A stretch of DNA of 15,159 nucleotides from JAHEFX01 sp964614585 (GTDB lineage: Bacteria; Actinomycetota; Acidimicrobiia; Spongiisociales; JAENVV01). The stretch lies in the NCBI GenBank assembly GCA_964614585.1, contig CAZTLW010000052.1:1-15159 (forward strand). Reading direction: 5' to 3'. Position numbers and translations under genes: made by a program. The notes under the pieces were generated by a model. It saw nothing but the letters and a program-made list of their open reading frames with translations, was not told the DNA's origin and did not search any database. Positions 7,103 through 13,707 of the stretch are shown here, piece by piece (the first letter of the stretch is position 1; each line of letters starts with the position of its first letter).

Positions 7103-9721
7103 CTAGTCCTTGGTGTCCGCCAGATTCCCGCCGGTGGCCGTGTCCACGGCCAGCGGTACGTCGAGGTCGACGACGTCCTCCATGGTCGCCGCCACCAGTT
7201 CGACGGTGGCCTCGACCTCGTCCTCGGGGGCCTCGAGGACGAGCTCGTCGTGGATCTGGAGCAACATCGTCGCCTCGCGGTCGGCAAGCCCTGGGTCGAG
7301 GGCGATCATGGCCAGCTTGATGATGTCGGCGGCCGTGCCCTGGATCGGGGCGTTGAGCGCCATCCGCTCCCCCATCTGGCGCACCCGGAAGTTGTCCGAC
7401 CGCAGCTCGGGGAGGTACCGGCGCCGACCGAACAGTGTCTCGGTGTACCCGTGCTGGCGGGCCTCGTCGACGATGCCGTCCATGAACGCCCGGACCGAGG
7501 CGAACTGGGTGAAGTAGGCGTCGATGTGCTCACGGGCCTCGTCCCGGGAGATCCCGAGTCGCTCGGCGAGGCCGAACGCCTCCATGCCGTAGAGCAGGCC
7601 GAAGTTGATCGCCTTGGCCCGGCGGCGTTGCTCGCCGGTCACCTCGCCGGGGGTGACGCCGAAGACCGAGGCGGCGGTGGCGGTGTGGATGTCGAGCCCG
7701 CTCCGGAAGGCGCTCGCCAGGCCGGGGTCACCCGACAGGTGGGCAAGGACCCGCAACTCGATCTGGCTGTAGTCGGCGACGACGAACCGCCAACCCGGGC
7801 GGGCCACGAACGCCCGGCGGATGGTGCGACCGGTCTCCGATCGCACGGGGATGTTCTGCAGGTTGGGGTGGTCGGACGAGAGCCGACCGGTGGCCGAGCC
7901 CATCTGGTTGAACGTCGTGTGGATGCGGCCGTCGGGGCCGATGAGGGGGAGGTAGCCGTCGACGTAGGTCGAGCGGAGCTTCTCGTACTCCCGGTACTCG
8001 AGGATCAGCGCCACCACCGGGTGCTCGTCGGCCAGCTTCTCCAGCACCGAGGCGTCGGTCGACGGCACGCCCTTGGCGGTCTTCTTCACGACCGGCAACC
8101 CGAGGGTCTCGAACAACAGCGTCCGGAGTTGGAGCGTCGAGTTGATGTTGAACGACCCGCCGGCGGCGTCGTGGATACGACCCTCCAGGTCGGCGAGCGT
8201 GTGGCGGAGGTCCTCGCCGAGCCGCACCAGGTAGTCGGCGTCGATGCCGATCCCCTCCTGTTCCATGCCGGCGAGGATCGGGATGAGCGGCTGCTCGATG
8301 TCGACGAGGACGTCCCGAGCGCCCTTCGCCGCCACCTCGTCGCGGAGCCGTTCGGCCAATCGGGCCACCGCCACCGCCGCCGCCCCTGCGGCGTCGAGGT
8401 CCGGTCCGTCGCCCGAGCCATCGAGGTCGAGGGTGCCCTGGTCGCGAACGTCGTCGCCGGACTCGGCGAGATCGATGCCCAGCAGGCGGTCGACCAATCC
8501 CTCGAGGCCGAAGTCCCGGCCGGCCGGGTTCACGAGATAGGCGGCAATCGCCGTGTCGAAGTCGATGCCCTCGACGACGACGCCACGATCGAGGAACCGG
8601 CGGACGAGGGGCTTCAGGTCGTGGCCCACGATGGGGTGGTCGGGGTCCGCGAGCACGTCGGCGACGACGTCGAGGTGCTCGTCGGGGACGAAGACCGGCC
8701 GACCGTCGGGGTCGAGCACGACCAGGCCGGCGAGGTCGTCGCCGTCGACGACGGGATGGACCACCAACGGTCGGGTCGCGACCGCGGCGGCCGCCGCCTC
8801 GGCGGAGGTGGCGGTCGTCGTCGTCACGTCGATCGCCTCGCCCGACGGCTCGCCCTCGGGGTGCACCGCCCAGAGCTCGCCGATCAGGCTGTGGAACTCG
8901 AGCGACTCGAGGTGGGCGCGCAGCGACGCCTCGTCCCAGTCGGTCCAGTCGAGTCCGGCTGGGTCGGGCACCTCGAGGTCGGTGACCATCGCCATCAGCT
9001 GCTTGTTGAGGAGCACCTGGTCTCGGTTGGCGGCGAGGTTCTCCGAGAGCTTCGGGGTCTGCTCGTCGACGTGGGCGAGGATCCCCTCGAGGTCGCCGTA
9101 GGACCCGACGAGCTTGGCGGCGGTCTTCTCCCCCACCCCGGGCACCCCGGGCAGGTTGTCGGAGGTGTCCCCCCGCAGGGCGGCGAAGTCGAGGTAGGCC
9201 GACGGGGGGATGCCGTACTTCTCCTCCACCCAGGCGGCGTCGGCGAGCACGGTGTCGCTGATGCCCCGACGGGTGTAGAGCACCTTGACGTGGTCGTCGA
9301 CCAGTTGGAAGGCGTCGCGGTCGCCCGTGACGACGAGGACGTCCCAGCCGGCATCGGACGCCCGGCGAGCGAGCGAGGCGATGACGTCGTCGGCCTCGTA
9401 CCCCTTGGCCCGCAGCTGGGTGATGCCCATCCGATCCAGGAGCTCGTCGATGAGCGGCAACTGGCTGGTGAAGGTGTCCGGGGACTTCTCCCGCTGGGCC
9501 TTGTAGTCGGGGTAGGCCTCGGTGCGGAACGTCTCCCGGCCCACGTCCCACGCGACGGCGAGCTTCTCGGGTCGCTCGTCGGCGAGCAGTTTGGTGAGCA
9601 TGCGGGCGAACCCGTACGCCGCGTTGGTCTGCTGGCCGGACGAGGTACGGAGATCCTCGGGGAGGGCGTAGAAGGCCCGGTAGGCGAGGCTGTGGCCGTC
9701 GAGGAGCGCGAGGGTCGGCAC
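7103..9721 (-). CDS. polA: DNA polymerase I, proofreading domain apparently inactive
   Basis: PolA fills gaps in excision repair and removes Okazaki primers. The 872-residue protein has three parts. The 5'-3' nuclease (1 to about 290) keeps its acidic motifs (LLDGHSLAYR, GYEADDVIA, GDRDAFQL, GDTSDNLPGVPGVGEKT). The middle domain (about 315-475) has lost the DTE and YxxxD proofreading motifs. The polymerase (about 480-872) has motif A VVADYSQIELR with D650, the O-helix RRRAKAINFGLLYG (698-711) with F707, and motif C QIHDE (822-826). The start is GTG 9721, giving VPTLALLDGHSLAYRAFY. No SD sequence is present, but TACCCT lies 6 nt upstream, so translation is probably leaderless. The frame stays open upstream to 10609, but that stretch runs antisense to or across other genes. 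rpsA follows after 77 nt. Confidence 0.97.
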   Translation of the reverse strand: MPTLALLDGHSLAYRAFYALPEDLRTSSGQQTNAAYGFARMLTKLLADERPEKLAVAWDVGRETFRTEAYPDYKAQREKSPDTFTSQLPLIDELLDRMGITQLRAKGYEADDVIASLARRASDAGWDVLVVTGDRDAFQLVDDHVKVLYTRRGISDTVLADAAWVEEKYGIPPSAYLDFAALRGDTSDNLPGVPGVGEKTAAKLVGSYGDLEGILAHVDEQTPKLSENLAANRDQVLLNKQLMAMVTDLEVPDPAGLDWTDWDEASLRAHLESLEFHSLIGELWAVHPEGEPSGEAIDVTTTTATSAEAAAAAVATRPLVVHPVVDGDDLAGLVVLDPDGRPVFVPDEHLDVVADVLADPDHPIVGHDLKPLVRRFLDRGVVVEGIDFDTAIAAYLVNPAGRDFGLEGLVDRLLGIDLAESGDDVRDQGTLDLDGSGDGPDLDAAGAAAVAVARLAERLRDEVAAKGARDVLVDIEQPLIPILAGMEQEGIGIDADYLVRLGEDLRHTLADLEGRIHDAAGGSFNINSTLQLRTLLFETLGLPVVKKTAKGVPSTDASVLEKLADEHPVVALILEYREYEKLRSTYVDGYLPLIGPDGRIHTTFNQMGSATGRLSSDHPNLQNIPVRSETGRTIRRAFVARPGWRFVVADYSQIELRVLAHLSGDPGLASAFRSGLDIHTATAASVFGVTPGEVTGEQRRRAKAINFGLLYGMEAFGLAERLGISRDEAREHIDAYFTQFASVRAFMDGIVDEARQHGYTETLFGRRRYLPELRSDNFRVRQMGERMALNAPIQGTAADIIKLAMIALDPGLADREATMLLQIHDELVLEAPEDEVEATVELVAATMEDVVDLDVPLAVDTATGGNLADTKD

Positions 9722-9727
9722 GGGGCG

Positions 9728-9733
9728 AGGGTA
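9728..9733 (-). promoter_or_regulatory. Probable -10 box of polA (TACCCT), leaderless start
   Basis: TACCCT on the minus strand ends exactly 6 nt before the GTG of polA, so the GTG would be the first codon of the transcript. It lies in the 20-nt gap after the coiled-coil gene and implies separate transcription of polA. Confidence 0.45.
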
Positions 9734-9741
9734 GGCGCTGG

Positions 9742-10014
9742 TCAGCCGAGCTTGGCGAGCAGCCGGGCCCGCTGCTCGGCCAACTCGCCCTGTCGCCGGC
9801 GTACCTGCGAGAGGGCCCGCTGGAACCGTGGCAGGTCGGCCTCGATCTCCTTGAAGGCGGCCCGGTCGTCGGCGGACCCGTCCACGGCGTCGAGCCGGGC
9901 ATCGTGGTGGAGGCGTTCGTGCTCTGCGAGCTCGGCGGCCAGACGACGCTCTTCCTCGGCCAGCGCCGCGAGCTCGTCGTTGATCCGGAAGAGCTTCTTC
10001 TCGACCCGCCTCAT
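9742..10014 (-). CDS. Small charged coiled-coil protein, function unknown
   Basis: A 90-residue soluble protein made almost entirely of Glu, Arg, Ala and Leu in heptad-like spacing (KLFRINDELAALAEEERRLA near the start; RRRQGELAEQRARLLAKLG at the end), with a short non-helical centre around DAVDGSADD. It looks like two antiparallel or dimerising helices. It has no signal peptide, membrane segment or cysteine. The start ATG at 10014 has only a weak SD sequence (GGGG) and a TANNNT box 9 nt upstream. It lies 20 nt before polA on the same strand. I do not recognise the family; a DUF-type conserved actinobacterial protein is likely. The frame is supported by codon composition and by the tight fit between neighbours. 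Confidence 0.65.
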   Translation of the reverse strand: MRRVEKKLFRINDELAALAEEERRLAAELAEHERLHHDARLDAVDGSADDRAAFKEIEADLPRFQRALSQVRRRQGELAEQRARLLAKLG

Positions 10015-10023
10015 GACGACCCC

Positions 10024-10029
10024 AGCGTA
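10024..10029 (-). promoter_or_regulatory. Possible -10 box of the coiled-coil gene (TACGCT)
   Basis: TACGCT on the minus strand lies 9 nt before the ATG at 10014 and fits TANNNT. It would give a leader of 2-3 nt. It sits in the 51-nt gap downstream of the DUF2383-like gene. Confidence 0.35.
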
Positions 10030-10049
10030 GATGTGCGGGGCTCGGCGCG

Positions 10050-10067
10050 GAGACGGATCGGCGTCTC
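10050..10067 (-). terminator. Short hairpin at the stop codon of the DUF2383-like gene
   Basis: GAGACG (10050-10055) and CGTCTC (10062-10067) form a perfect 6-bp stem with a 6-nt loop, overlapping the stop codon at 10068-10066 on the minus strand. It may be a weak terminator before the coiled-coil gene; there is no T-run. Confidence 0.35.
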
Positions 10068-10554
10068 AGTCGAGCAGCTGCTCCAATCGCTCGACGGCGT
10101 CGAGGACCTCGAGGTGGGTGCGTCGCACCACCGCCTCGACGTCGGCCGGCAGGCCCTGGTCCGTCGCCTCGCCGAGGAGCTCGGCCACCCGTCGATCCTG
10201 GGCGGCCGCAGTCGCGATCACGTCGTCGGCGGCGGCGAGGGCACCCTCGACCTCCATCCAACTGCGGCGCAAGGTCTCGATCAGGTCGCCGGAGGTGGCG
10301 ATGGCGTCGGTGGGGGCGACGTCGGCGATGGTGGTGGCGAGGGACGCGGCCGTCGAGCGACGCCGTTCGGCCAGTTCGGCCAGGACGCCCGAGCCCTCCC
10401 CCTCGACCAGCTCGGCGGCCCGGTCGAGGCCGGCGGCCGAGTCGCGGACGACGGCGATCAGGTCGGCGAGATCGCCGCCCGCGTTGCCACCGGGGTCCGG
10501 CAGGTTGGCCCCGTCGGGGGCGCGGCCCCCGCCCGTGAACGGTTCGTAGCCCAT
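10066..10554 (-). CDS. DUF2383 (PA2169-like) four-helix-bundle protein, probable
   Basis: A 162-residue soluble, strongly helical protein. From about residue 28 the pattern follows the DUF2383/PA2169 four-helix bundle of the ferritin-like superfamily: a first helix DLADLIAVVRDSAAGLDRAA, a second VLAELAERRRSTAASLAT, then SGDLIETLRRSWMEVEGALA, which matches the family's typical 'G.l...l.RgW..lk.al' region, and finally GLPADVEAVVRRTHLEVLDA. Function is unknown; in other bacteria the family is linked to stress or storage contexts. The start ATG at 10554 has GAGGTG ending 6 nt upstream; longer in-frame starts would cross the divergent DUF4177 gene. The Gly/Pro-rich first 25 residues look disordered. 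The assignment rests on pattern memory, not a search. Confidence 0.6.
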   Translation of the reverse strand: MGYEPFTGGGRAPDGANLPDPGGNAGGDLADLIAVVRDSAAGLDRAAELVEGEGSGVLAELAERRRSTAASLATTIADVAPTDAIATSGDLIETLRRSWMEVEGALAAADDVIATAAAQDRRVAELLGEATDQGLPADVEAVVRRTHLEVLDAVERLEQLLD

Positions 10555-10628
10555 GTCGAGCACCTCGCGGTCGCAGATCCCCACCCTGCCCGCCGACGGC
10601 GTCGCCCAAACCCGGCGGCCGCCCGGCA

Positions 10629-10634
10629 TAGGGT
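10629..10634 (+). promoter_or_regulatory. Probable -10 box of the DUF4177 gene (TAGGGT), leaderless start
   Basis: TAGGGT fits TANNNT and ends exactly 7 nt before the ATG at 10642; no SD sequence is present in between. Transcription would begin at or beside the start codon. Confidence 0.5.
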
Positions 10635-10641
10635 CCGGCCC

Positions 10642-10857
10642 ATGACCCGATGGGAGCACCTCGTCATCACCCACCGGCTCCCCGACCGGGCGTCCGAGCG
10701 GCAATCCCAGCGGGACGCCCGCAAGCTCCAGCAGGCCCTCGACCGCGTCGGCGACGAGGGCTGGCAACTCGTGGAGATGGTGCCCGGCCCACTGCTGGGC
10801 AACGAGGACGGCGTCCTCTACTTCCTGGTGCTGAGGCGCCCCCTGGTGGAGGGCTGA
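10642..10857 (+). CDS. DUF4177-type small protein
   Basis: A 71-residue protein starting MTRWEHLVITHRLPD and ending VLYFLVLRRPLVEG. The layout is strand (WEHLVITH), helix (KLQQALDRVGDEGWQLVEMV) and strand (GVLYFLVLRRP). The DEGWQLV core and the terminal '.F.LRRP' match the DUF4177 family (compare 'LNELGAEGWELV ... YVFKRP'). Its function is unknown. It has no transmembrane or signal segment. The start ATG at 10642 fits both the family start and a leaderless promoter. It is divergent from the DUF2383-like gene (87 nt apart) and convergent with the methyltransferase, with the heptamer array between their ends. Confidence 0.78.
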   Translation: MTRWEHLVITHRLPDRASERQSQRDARKLQQALDRVGDEGWQLVEMVPGPLLGNEDGVLYFLVLRRPLVEG

Positions 10858-10866
10858 AGCGCTGAG

Positions 10867-10915
10867 GTACCCAGTACTCAGTACCCGGTACTCAGTACTC
10901 GGTACTCAGTACTGA
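10867..10915 (+). repeat. Heptamer tandem array, seven GTACYCR-type units
   Basis: Seven perfectly phased 7-bp units: GTACCCA, GTACTCA, GTACCCG, GTACTCA, GTACTCG, GTACTCA, GTACTGA. It lies between two convergent genes and overlaps the last codons of the methyltransferase. On the minus strand the three GTACTCA units place TGA at 10908-10906, 10894-10892 and 10880-10878, one in each reading frame, so no minus-strand frame can pass through. Inner segments such as AGTACCCGGTACT form small hairpins. Confidence 0.95.
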
Positions 10916-11523
10916 CCTCGCGGCGTCGCCAGCGCCATCTGGTAGTGCCAGTCGAACTCGGGCTCGGGTCGGGTCGCCTCGAAGGTGAGGACCTCGAAGT
11001 GGGAACGGAGTGCCGCCAGCAGCTCGTCGTCCGTGCGGATCGCGTAGAAGCGCTTCGGGCGCAACTCGTCGTCCTCCCAGATCCCCTCGCTTCGCGTCTC
11101 GGCGCCCCAGGTGCCCGTCCAGAAGAGGCCGTCGGGTGTGAGGATGCGGGCGATCGACGCGAGCAGGTCCGACAATCGGTCGCTGGGGACGTGCATGAGA
11201 CAGCTCGCCGCCCACACGGCGTCGAAGCTGCCCTCGGCGAAGTCGAGATCCAACATGTCGGCCACTTGGGCCTCGAGCCCCTTGGCCCGGCAGTACTCGA
11301 CGTGCACCGGCGACAGGTCCGTGGCGAGCACGTCGAGGCCCCGGTCGGCGAACCACCGCGAGGTGTAGCCGACACCGGCCCCGAGCTCGAGGAGGCGGGC
11401 ACCCGGGCCGAGCCGCCGCACGAGGTCGGCCTTGGCGGCGTCCCGCCACGCCGGCTCGCCCCGGTCCTCCCGGCGCTGGGCGTGGGCGTCGTAGGTCTCC
11501 GTCAGCTCGGGTCTCGGGTCCAT
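10906..11523 (-). CDS. SAM-dependent class I methyltransferase
   Basis: A 205-residue cytosolic methyltransferase of the Methyltransf_11/25 type. Motif I is LLELGAGVGYTSRWFADRGL (about residues 42-61), followed by DVLATDLSP with the acidic ribose-binding position, then VADMLDLDFAEGSFDAVWAA and LMHVPSDRLSDLL. The substrate is unknown; a small molecule is likely because no substrate domain is attached. The start ATG at 11523 is chosen: it gives a normal-length N-terminal helix (TETYDAHAQRRED) and has TAGCGT 8 nt upstream. The in-frame ATG at 11637 would overlap the divergent aldolase start and add 38 unlikely residues. The gene ends with QY and a TGA supplied by the heptamer array. Confidence 0.85.
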   Translation of the reverse strand: MDPRPELTETYDAHAQRREDRGEPAWRDAAKADLVRRLGPGARLLELGAGVGYTSRWFADRGLDVLATDLSPVHVEYCRAKGLEAQVADMLDLDFAEGSFDAVWAASCLMHVPSDRLSDLLASIARILTPDGLFWTGTWGAETRSEGIWEDDELRPKRFYAIRTDDELLAALRSHFEVLTFEATRPEPEFDWHYQMALATPRGQY

Positions 11524-11531
11524 GGGAGGGG

Positions 11532-11537
11532 ACGCTA
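11532..11537 (-). promoter_or_regulatory. Probable -10 box of the methyltransferase gene (TAGCGT)
   Basis: TAGCGT on the minus strand lies 8 nt before the ATG at 11523. It fits TANNNT and predicts a leader of 1-2 nt, and no SD sequence is present. This box and the aldolase promoter divide the 112-nt divergent gap. Confidence 0.42.
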
Positions 11538-11604
11538 GGACACCGTGTCGAGCCCGTCGCCACGAGCGGCGCGCCCCGGCAGAAACACCGTCCCCGCCCA
11601 TCGC

Positions 11605-11610
11605 TACGAT
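11605..11610 (+). promoter_or_regulatory. Probable -10 box of the aldolase-PFK operon (TACGAT)
   Basis: TACGAT fits TANNNT and would start a transcript near 11617, leaving about 19 nt of leader that holds a strong SD AAGGAG (11626-11631) 4 nt before the ATG at 11636. No clear -35 box and no operator-like inverted repeat were seen. Confidence 0.42.
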
Positions 11611-11635
11611 GCTCGGGAGACCCCCAAGGAGAACC

Positions 11636-12544
11636 ATGCCACTCGGGTACGACGGTCAGCTCTACATCCTCGCGTTCGACCACCGCGGCAGCTTCAAGAA
11701 GATGTTCGGCGTCGGCGACGACGCCACGCCCGAGCAGATGGAGCGGTTGAAGTCCGCCAAGCAGCTGGTCTGGGAGGGCGTGCAACTCGCCCTCGACGGC
11801 GGTGCCCCCGCCGACAAGGTCGGCGTGCTGGTCGACGAGGAGATGGGCACGACGGTGGCCGAGGAGGCCAAGGCTCGGGGCGTGACCCTGGCGATGCCGG
11901 TGGAGGCGTCGGGGCAGAAGGTCTTCGACTTCGAGTACGGCGACGAGTTCGGCGAGCACATCACGGCGTTCGACCCCGACTTCTCCAAGGTGCTCGTCCG
12001 CTGGAACCCCGACGACGCCGACGACGCCAAGCAGTTGCAGGGCGAGCGGCTGAAGCGCCTCGGCGACTGGCTCCACGCCAATGACCGCAAGTACCTCTTC
12101 GAGCTCCTCGTCCCCGCCTCGGAGCGACAGCTCGCCCTGGTCGGCGGCGACACCGACGCCTACGACGCCGAGGTGCGTCCGTACGTCACCTTGGAGGCGA
12201 TCGAGGAGATCCAGTCCGTCGGCGTCGAGCCGGACGTCTGGAAGATCGAGGGCCTCGACCGGCAGCGCTCCTGCGAGCTCCTGGCCGCCCTGACCCGCCG
12301 CGACGGCCGCGACGGCGTCATCTCGGTGGTCCTCGGCCGCGGTGCCGACGACGCCAAGGTGGAGCACTGGCTCCGTCAGGGTGCCCCGGTGCCCGGCTAC
12401 GCCGGTTTCGCCATCGGCCGTTCGATCTGGCGCAACGAGGTCCAGGCCTGGAGCGAGGGCAGCATGGACCGCGAGTCGGCAGCCCGCGGGATCGCGGCCA
12501 ACTACCGGAAGTTCGTCGACGTCTACGAAGACGCCTCGGCCTGA
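11636..12544 (+). CDS. LacD/IolC-C-terminal (DUF2090) type class I aldolase, substrate unknown
   Basis: A 302-residue TIM-barrel protein of the DUF2090 family, otherwise known as the C-terminal aldolase half of IolC and related to the tagatose-1,6-bisphosphate aldolase LacD. The opening LYILAFDHRGSF (9-20) is the family hallmark; VGVLVDEEMG (62-71) matches the LacD 'LLDpEyG' strand; FSKVLVRWNPDD (116-127) follows; PDVWKIEGL (199-207) carries K203, the likely Schiff-base lysine. No sugar-kinase domain is attached, unlike full IolC. A strong SD AAGGAG precedes the ATG at 11636. It is first in an operon with two phosphofructokinases, 14 nt before the next gene. The likely role is cleavage or formation of a ketose bisphosphate or a related 1-phosphate; the exact substrate is inference. 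Confidence 0.78.
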   Translation: MPLGYDGQLYILAFDHRGSFKKMFGVGDDATPEQMERLKSAKQLVWEGVQLALDGGAPADKVGVLVDEEMGTTVAEEAKARGVTLAMPVEASGQKVFDFEYGDEFGEHITAFDPDFSKVLVRWNPDDADDAKQLQGERLKRLGDWLHANDRKYLFELLVPASERQLALVGGDTDAYDAEVRPYVTLEAIEEIQSVGVEPDVWKIEGLDRQRSCELLAALTRRDGRDGVISVVLGRGADDAKVEHWLRQGAPVPGYAGFAIGRSIWRNEVQAWSEGSMDRESAARGIAANYRKFVDVYEDASA

Positions 12545-12558
12545 GCCGGGAGGCGACC

Positions 12559-13707
12559 ATGCGCATCGGCATCCTCACGGGCGGGGGCGACGTACCGGGC
12601 CTCAACGCCTGCATCAAGGCCGTCGTCAACCGCGTCGCCGACCAGGGCCACACCGTGGTCGGCATCAGGCATGGCTGGGGTGGCCTCCTCAACGCCAATC
12701 CCGACGACCCGGATTCACTCGGCGAGCACTTCGAGCCCCTCGACCCGGGCCGGGTCCGCACCGTCGACCGCACCGGGGGCACCTTCCTCCACACGTCGCG
12801 GACGAACCCGTCGAACGTGCGACCCAAGGAGGTGCCCGACTTCCTCGCCGGCCAGGCCGACGGAGACGGTCCCTTCGACTTCACGCCCCACGTCCTGTCG
12901 GTGCTCGACCACCTCGGCATCGACGTGCTCATCCCCATCGGCGGTGACGACACGCTGTCGTATGCGATGCGGATGCACACCGAGGGCGTGCCGGTGATCG
13001 CCATCCCGAAGACGATGGACAACGACGTGCACGGCACGGACTACTGCATCGGCTTCTCGACGGCCGTCACCCGCGGCGTCGAGTTCATCCACAAGCTGCG
13101 AACCAGCACCGGGTCCCACGAGCGGATCGCCGTGGTGGAGCTCTTCGGACGCTACAGCGGCGAGACCTCGCTGGTCACCGCCTACCTGGGAGGCGTCGAC
13201 CGGGCCGTGATCTCCGAGGTGCCGGTGCAGATCGACACGCTGGCCGAGAAGCTGATGTTCGACAAGGCCAACAACCCCTCCAACTACGCCATGATGACCA
13301 TCTCCGAGGGGGCGGTCGTCGAGGGCGGCGACATGCACCTCTCGGGCGAGGAGGACGCCTACGGGCACCGCAAGCTCGGCGGCGTCGGCGCCTACACCGG
13401 CCAGCTCCTCAAGGAGCGGACCGGGGAGGGCATCATCTTCCAGCAGGTGGCCTACCTCATGCGCTCGGGGAGCCCGGACTCCCTCGACCTCATGGTGGCG
13501 ACGAACTACGCCGTCATGGCCGCCGACCTCGCCGTCGAGGGCTCGTCGGGGCGCATGGTGGCGCTCCGCAGCGGCACCTACACGAACGTCCCGATCTCGG
13601 TGACCAAGGACGGCGTCAAGCGGGTGGACGTGGGCGAGCTCTACGACGTCGCCGAGTACCGGCCGAAGATCCGACACGTCGGCGGCAAGCCGATGTTCCT
13701 CTACTGA
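12559..13707 (+). CDS. 6-phosphofructokinase family, pyrophosphate-type signature
   Basis: A 382-residue PFK-family enzyme, about 40 residues longer than the one after it. It has the phosphate loop GILTGGGDVPGLN (4-16), GGDDTL (128-133), PKTMDND (150-156) with catalytic D154, ELFGRYSG (194-201), ISEG and YLMRSGSP. The residue matching E. coli PfkA Gly104 is Asp131 and that matching Gly124 is Lys151; this Asp/Lys pair marks pyrophosphate-dependent, usually reversible, enzymes. Extra segments lie around residues 46-65 and 86-110. The start ATG at 12559 has GGGAGG 5 nt upstream. The stop overlaps the next gene's ATG by one base (TGATG). It probably converts fructose 6-phosphate and PPi to fructose 1,6-bisphosphate; sedoheptulose 7-phosphate is an alternative substrate. 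An ATP-using variant cannot be excluded. Confidence 0.9.
   Translation: MRIGILTGGGDVPGLNACIKAVVNRVADQGHTVVGIRHGWGGLLNANPDDPDSLGEHFEPLDPGRVRTVDRTGGTFLHTSRTNPSNVRPKEVPDFLAGQADGDGPFDFTPHVLSVLDHLGIDVLIPIGGDDTLSYAMRMHTEGVPVIAIPKTMDNDVHGTDYCIGFSTAVTRGVEFIHKLRTSTGSHERIAVVELFGRYSGETSLVTAYLGGVDRAVISEVPVQIDTLAEKLMFDKANNPSNYAMMTISEGAVVEGGDMHLSGEEDAYGHRKLGGVGAYTGQLLKERTGEGIIFQQVAYLMRSGSPDSLDLMVATNYAVMAADLAVEGSSGRMVALRSGTYTNVPISVTKDGVKRVDVGELYDVAEYRPKIRHVGGKPMFLY

Noticed and set aside
7031..10030. Very long plus-strand open frame opposite polA
   Set aside because: It is the antisense of a clear polA gene and its neighbours; low-complexity, Gly/Val/Asp/Leu-rich translation is typical of mirror frames in G+C-rich DNA.
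9722..10609. Upstream extension of the polA frame
   Set aside because: It overlaps two better-supported genes in other frames and its translation is Arg/Gly/Pro-rich; PolA homologues begin at the VPTLALLDGHSLAYR position.
4264..10915. Heptamer arrays as a CRISPR or integron-like system
   Set aside because: Units are 7 bp with no spacers, and no cas or integrase genes are nearby.
11524..11637. 38-residue extension of the methyltransferase from the ATG at 11637
   Set aside because: It would cross the divergent promoter region and overlap the aldolase start; the added residues have no family counterpart.
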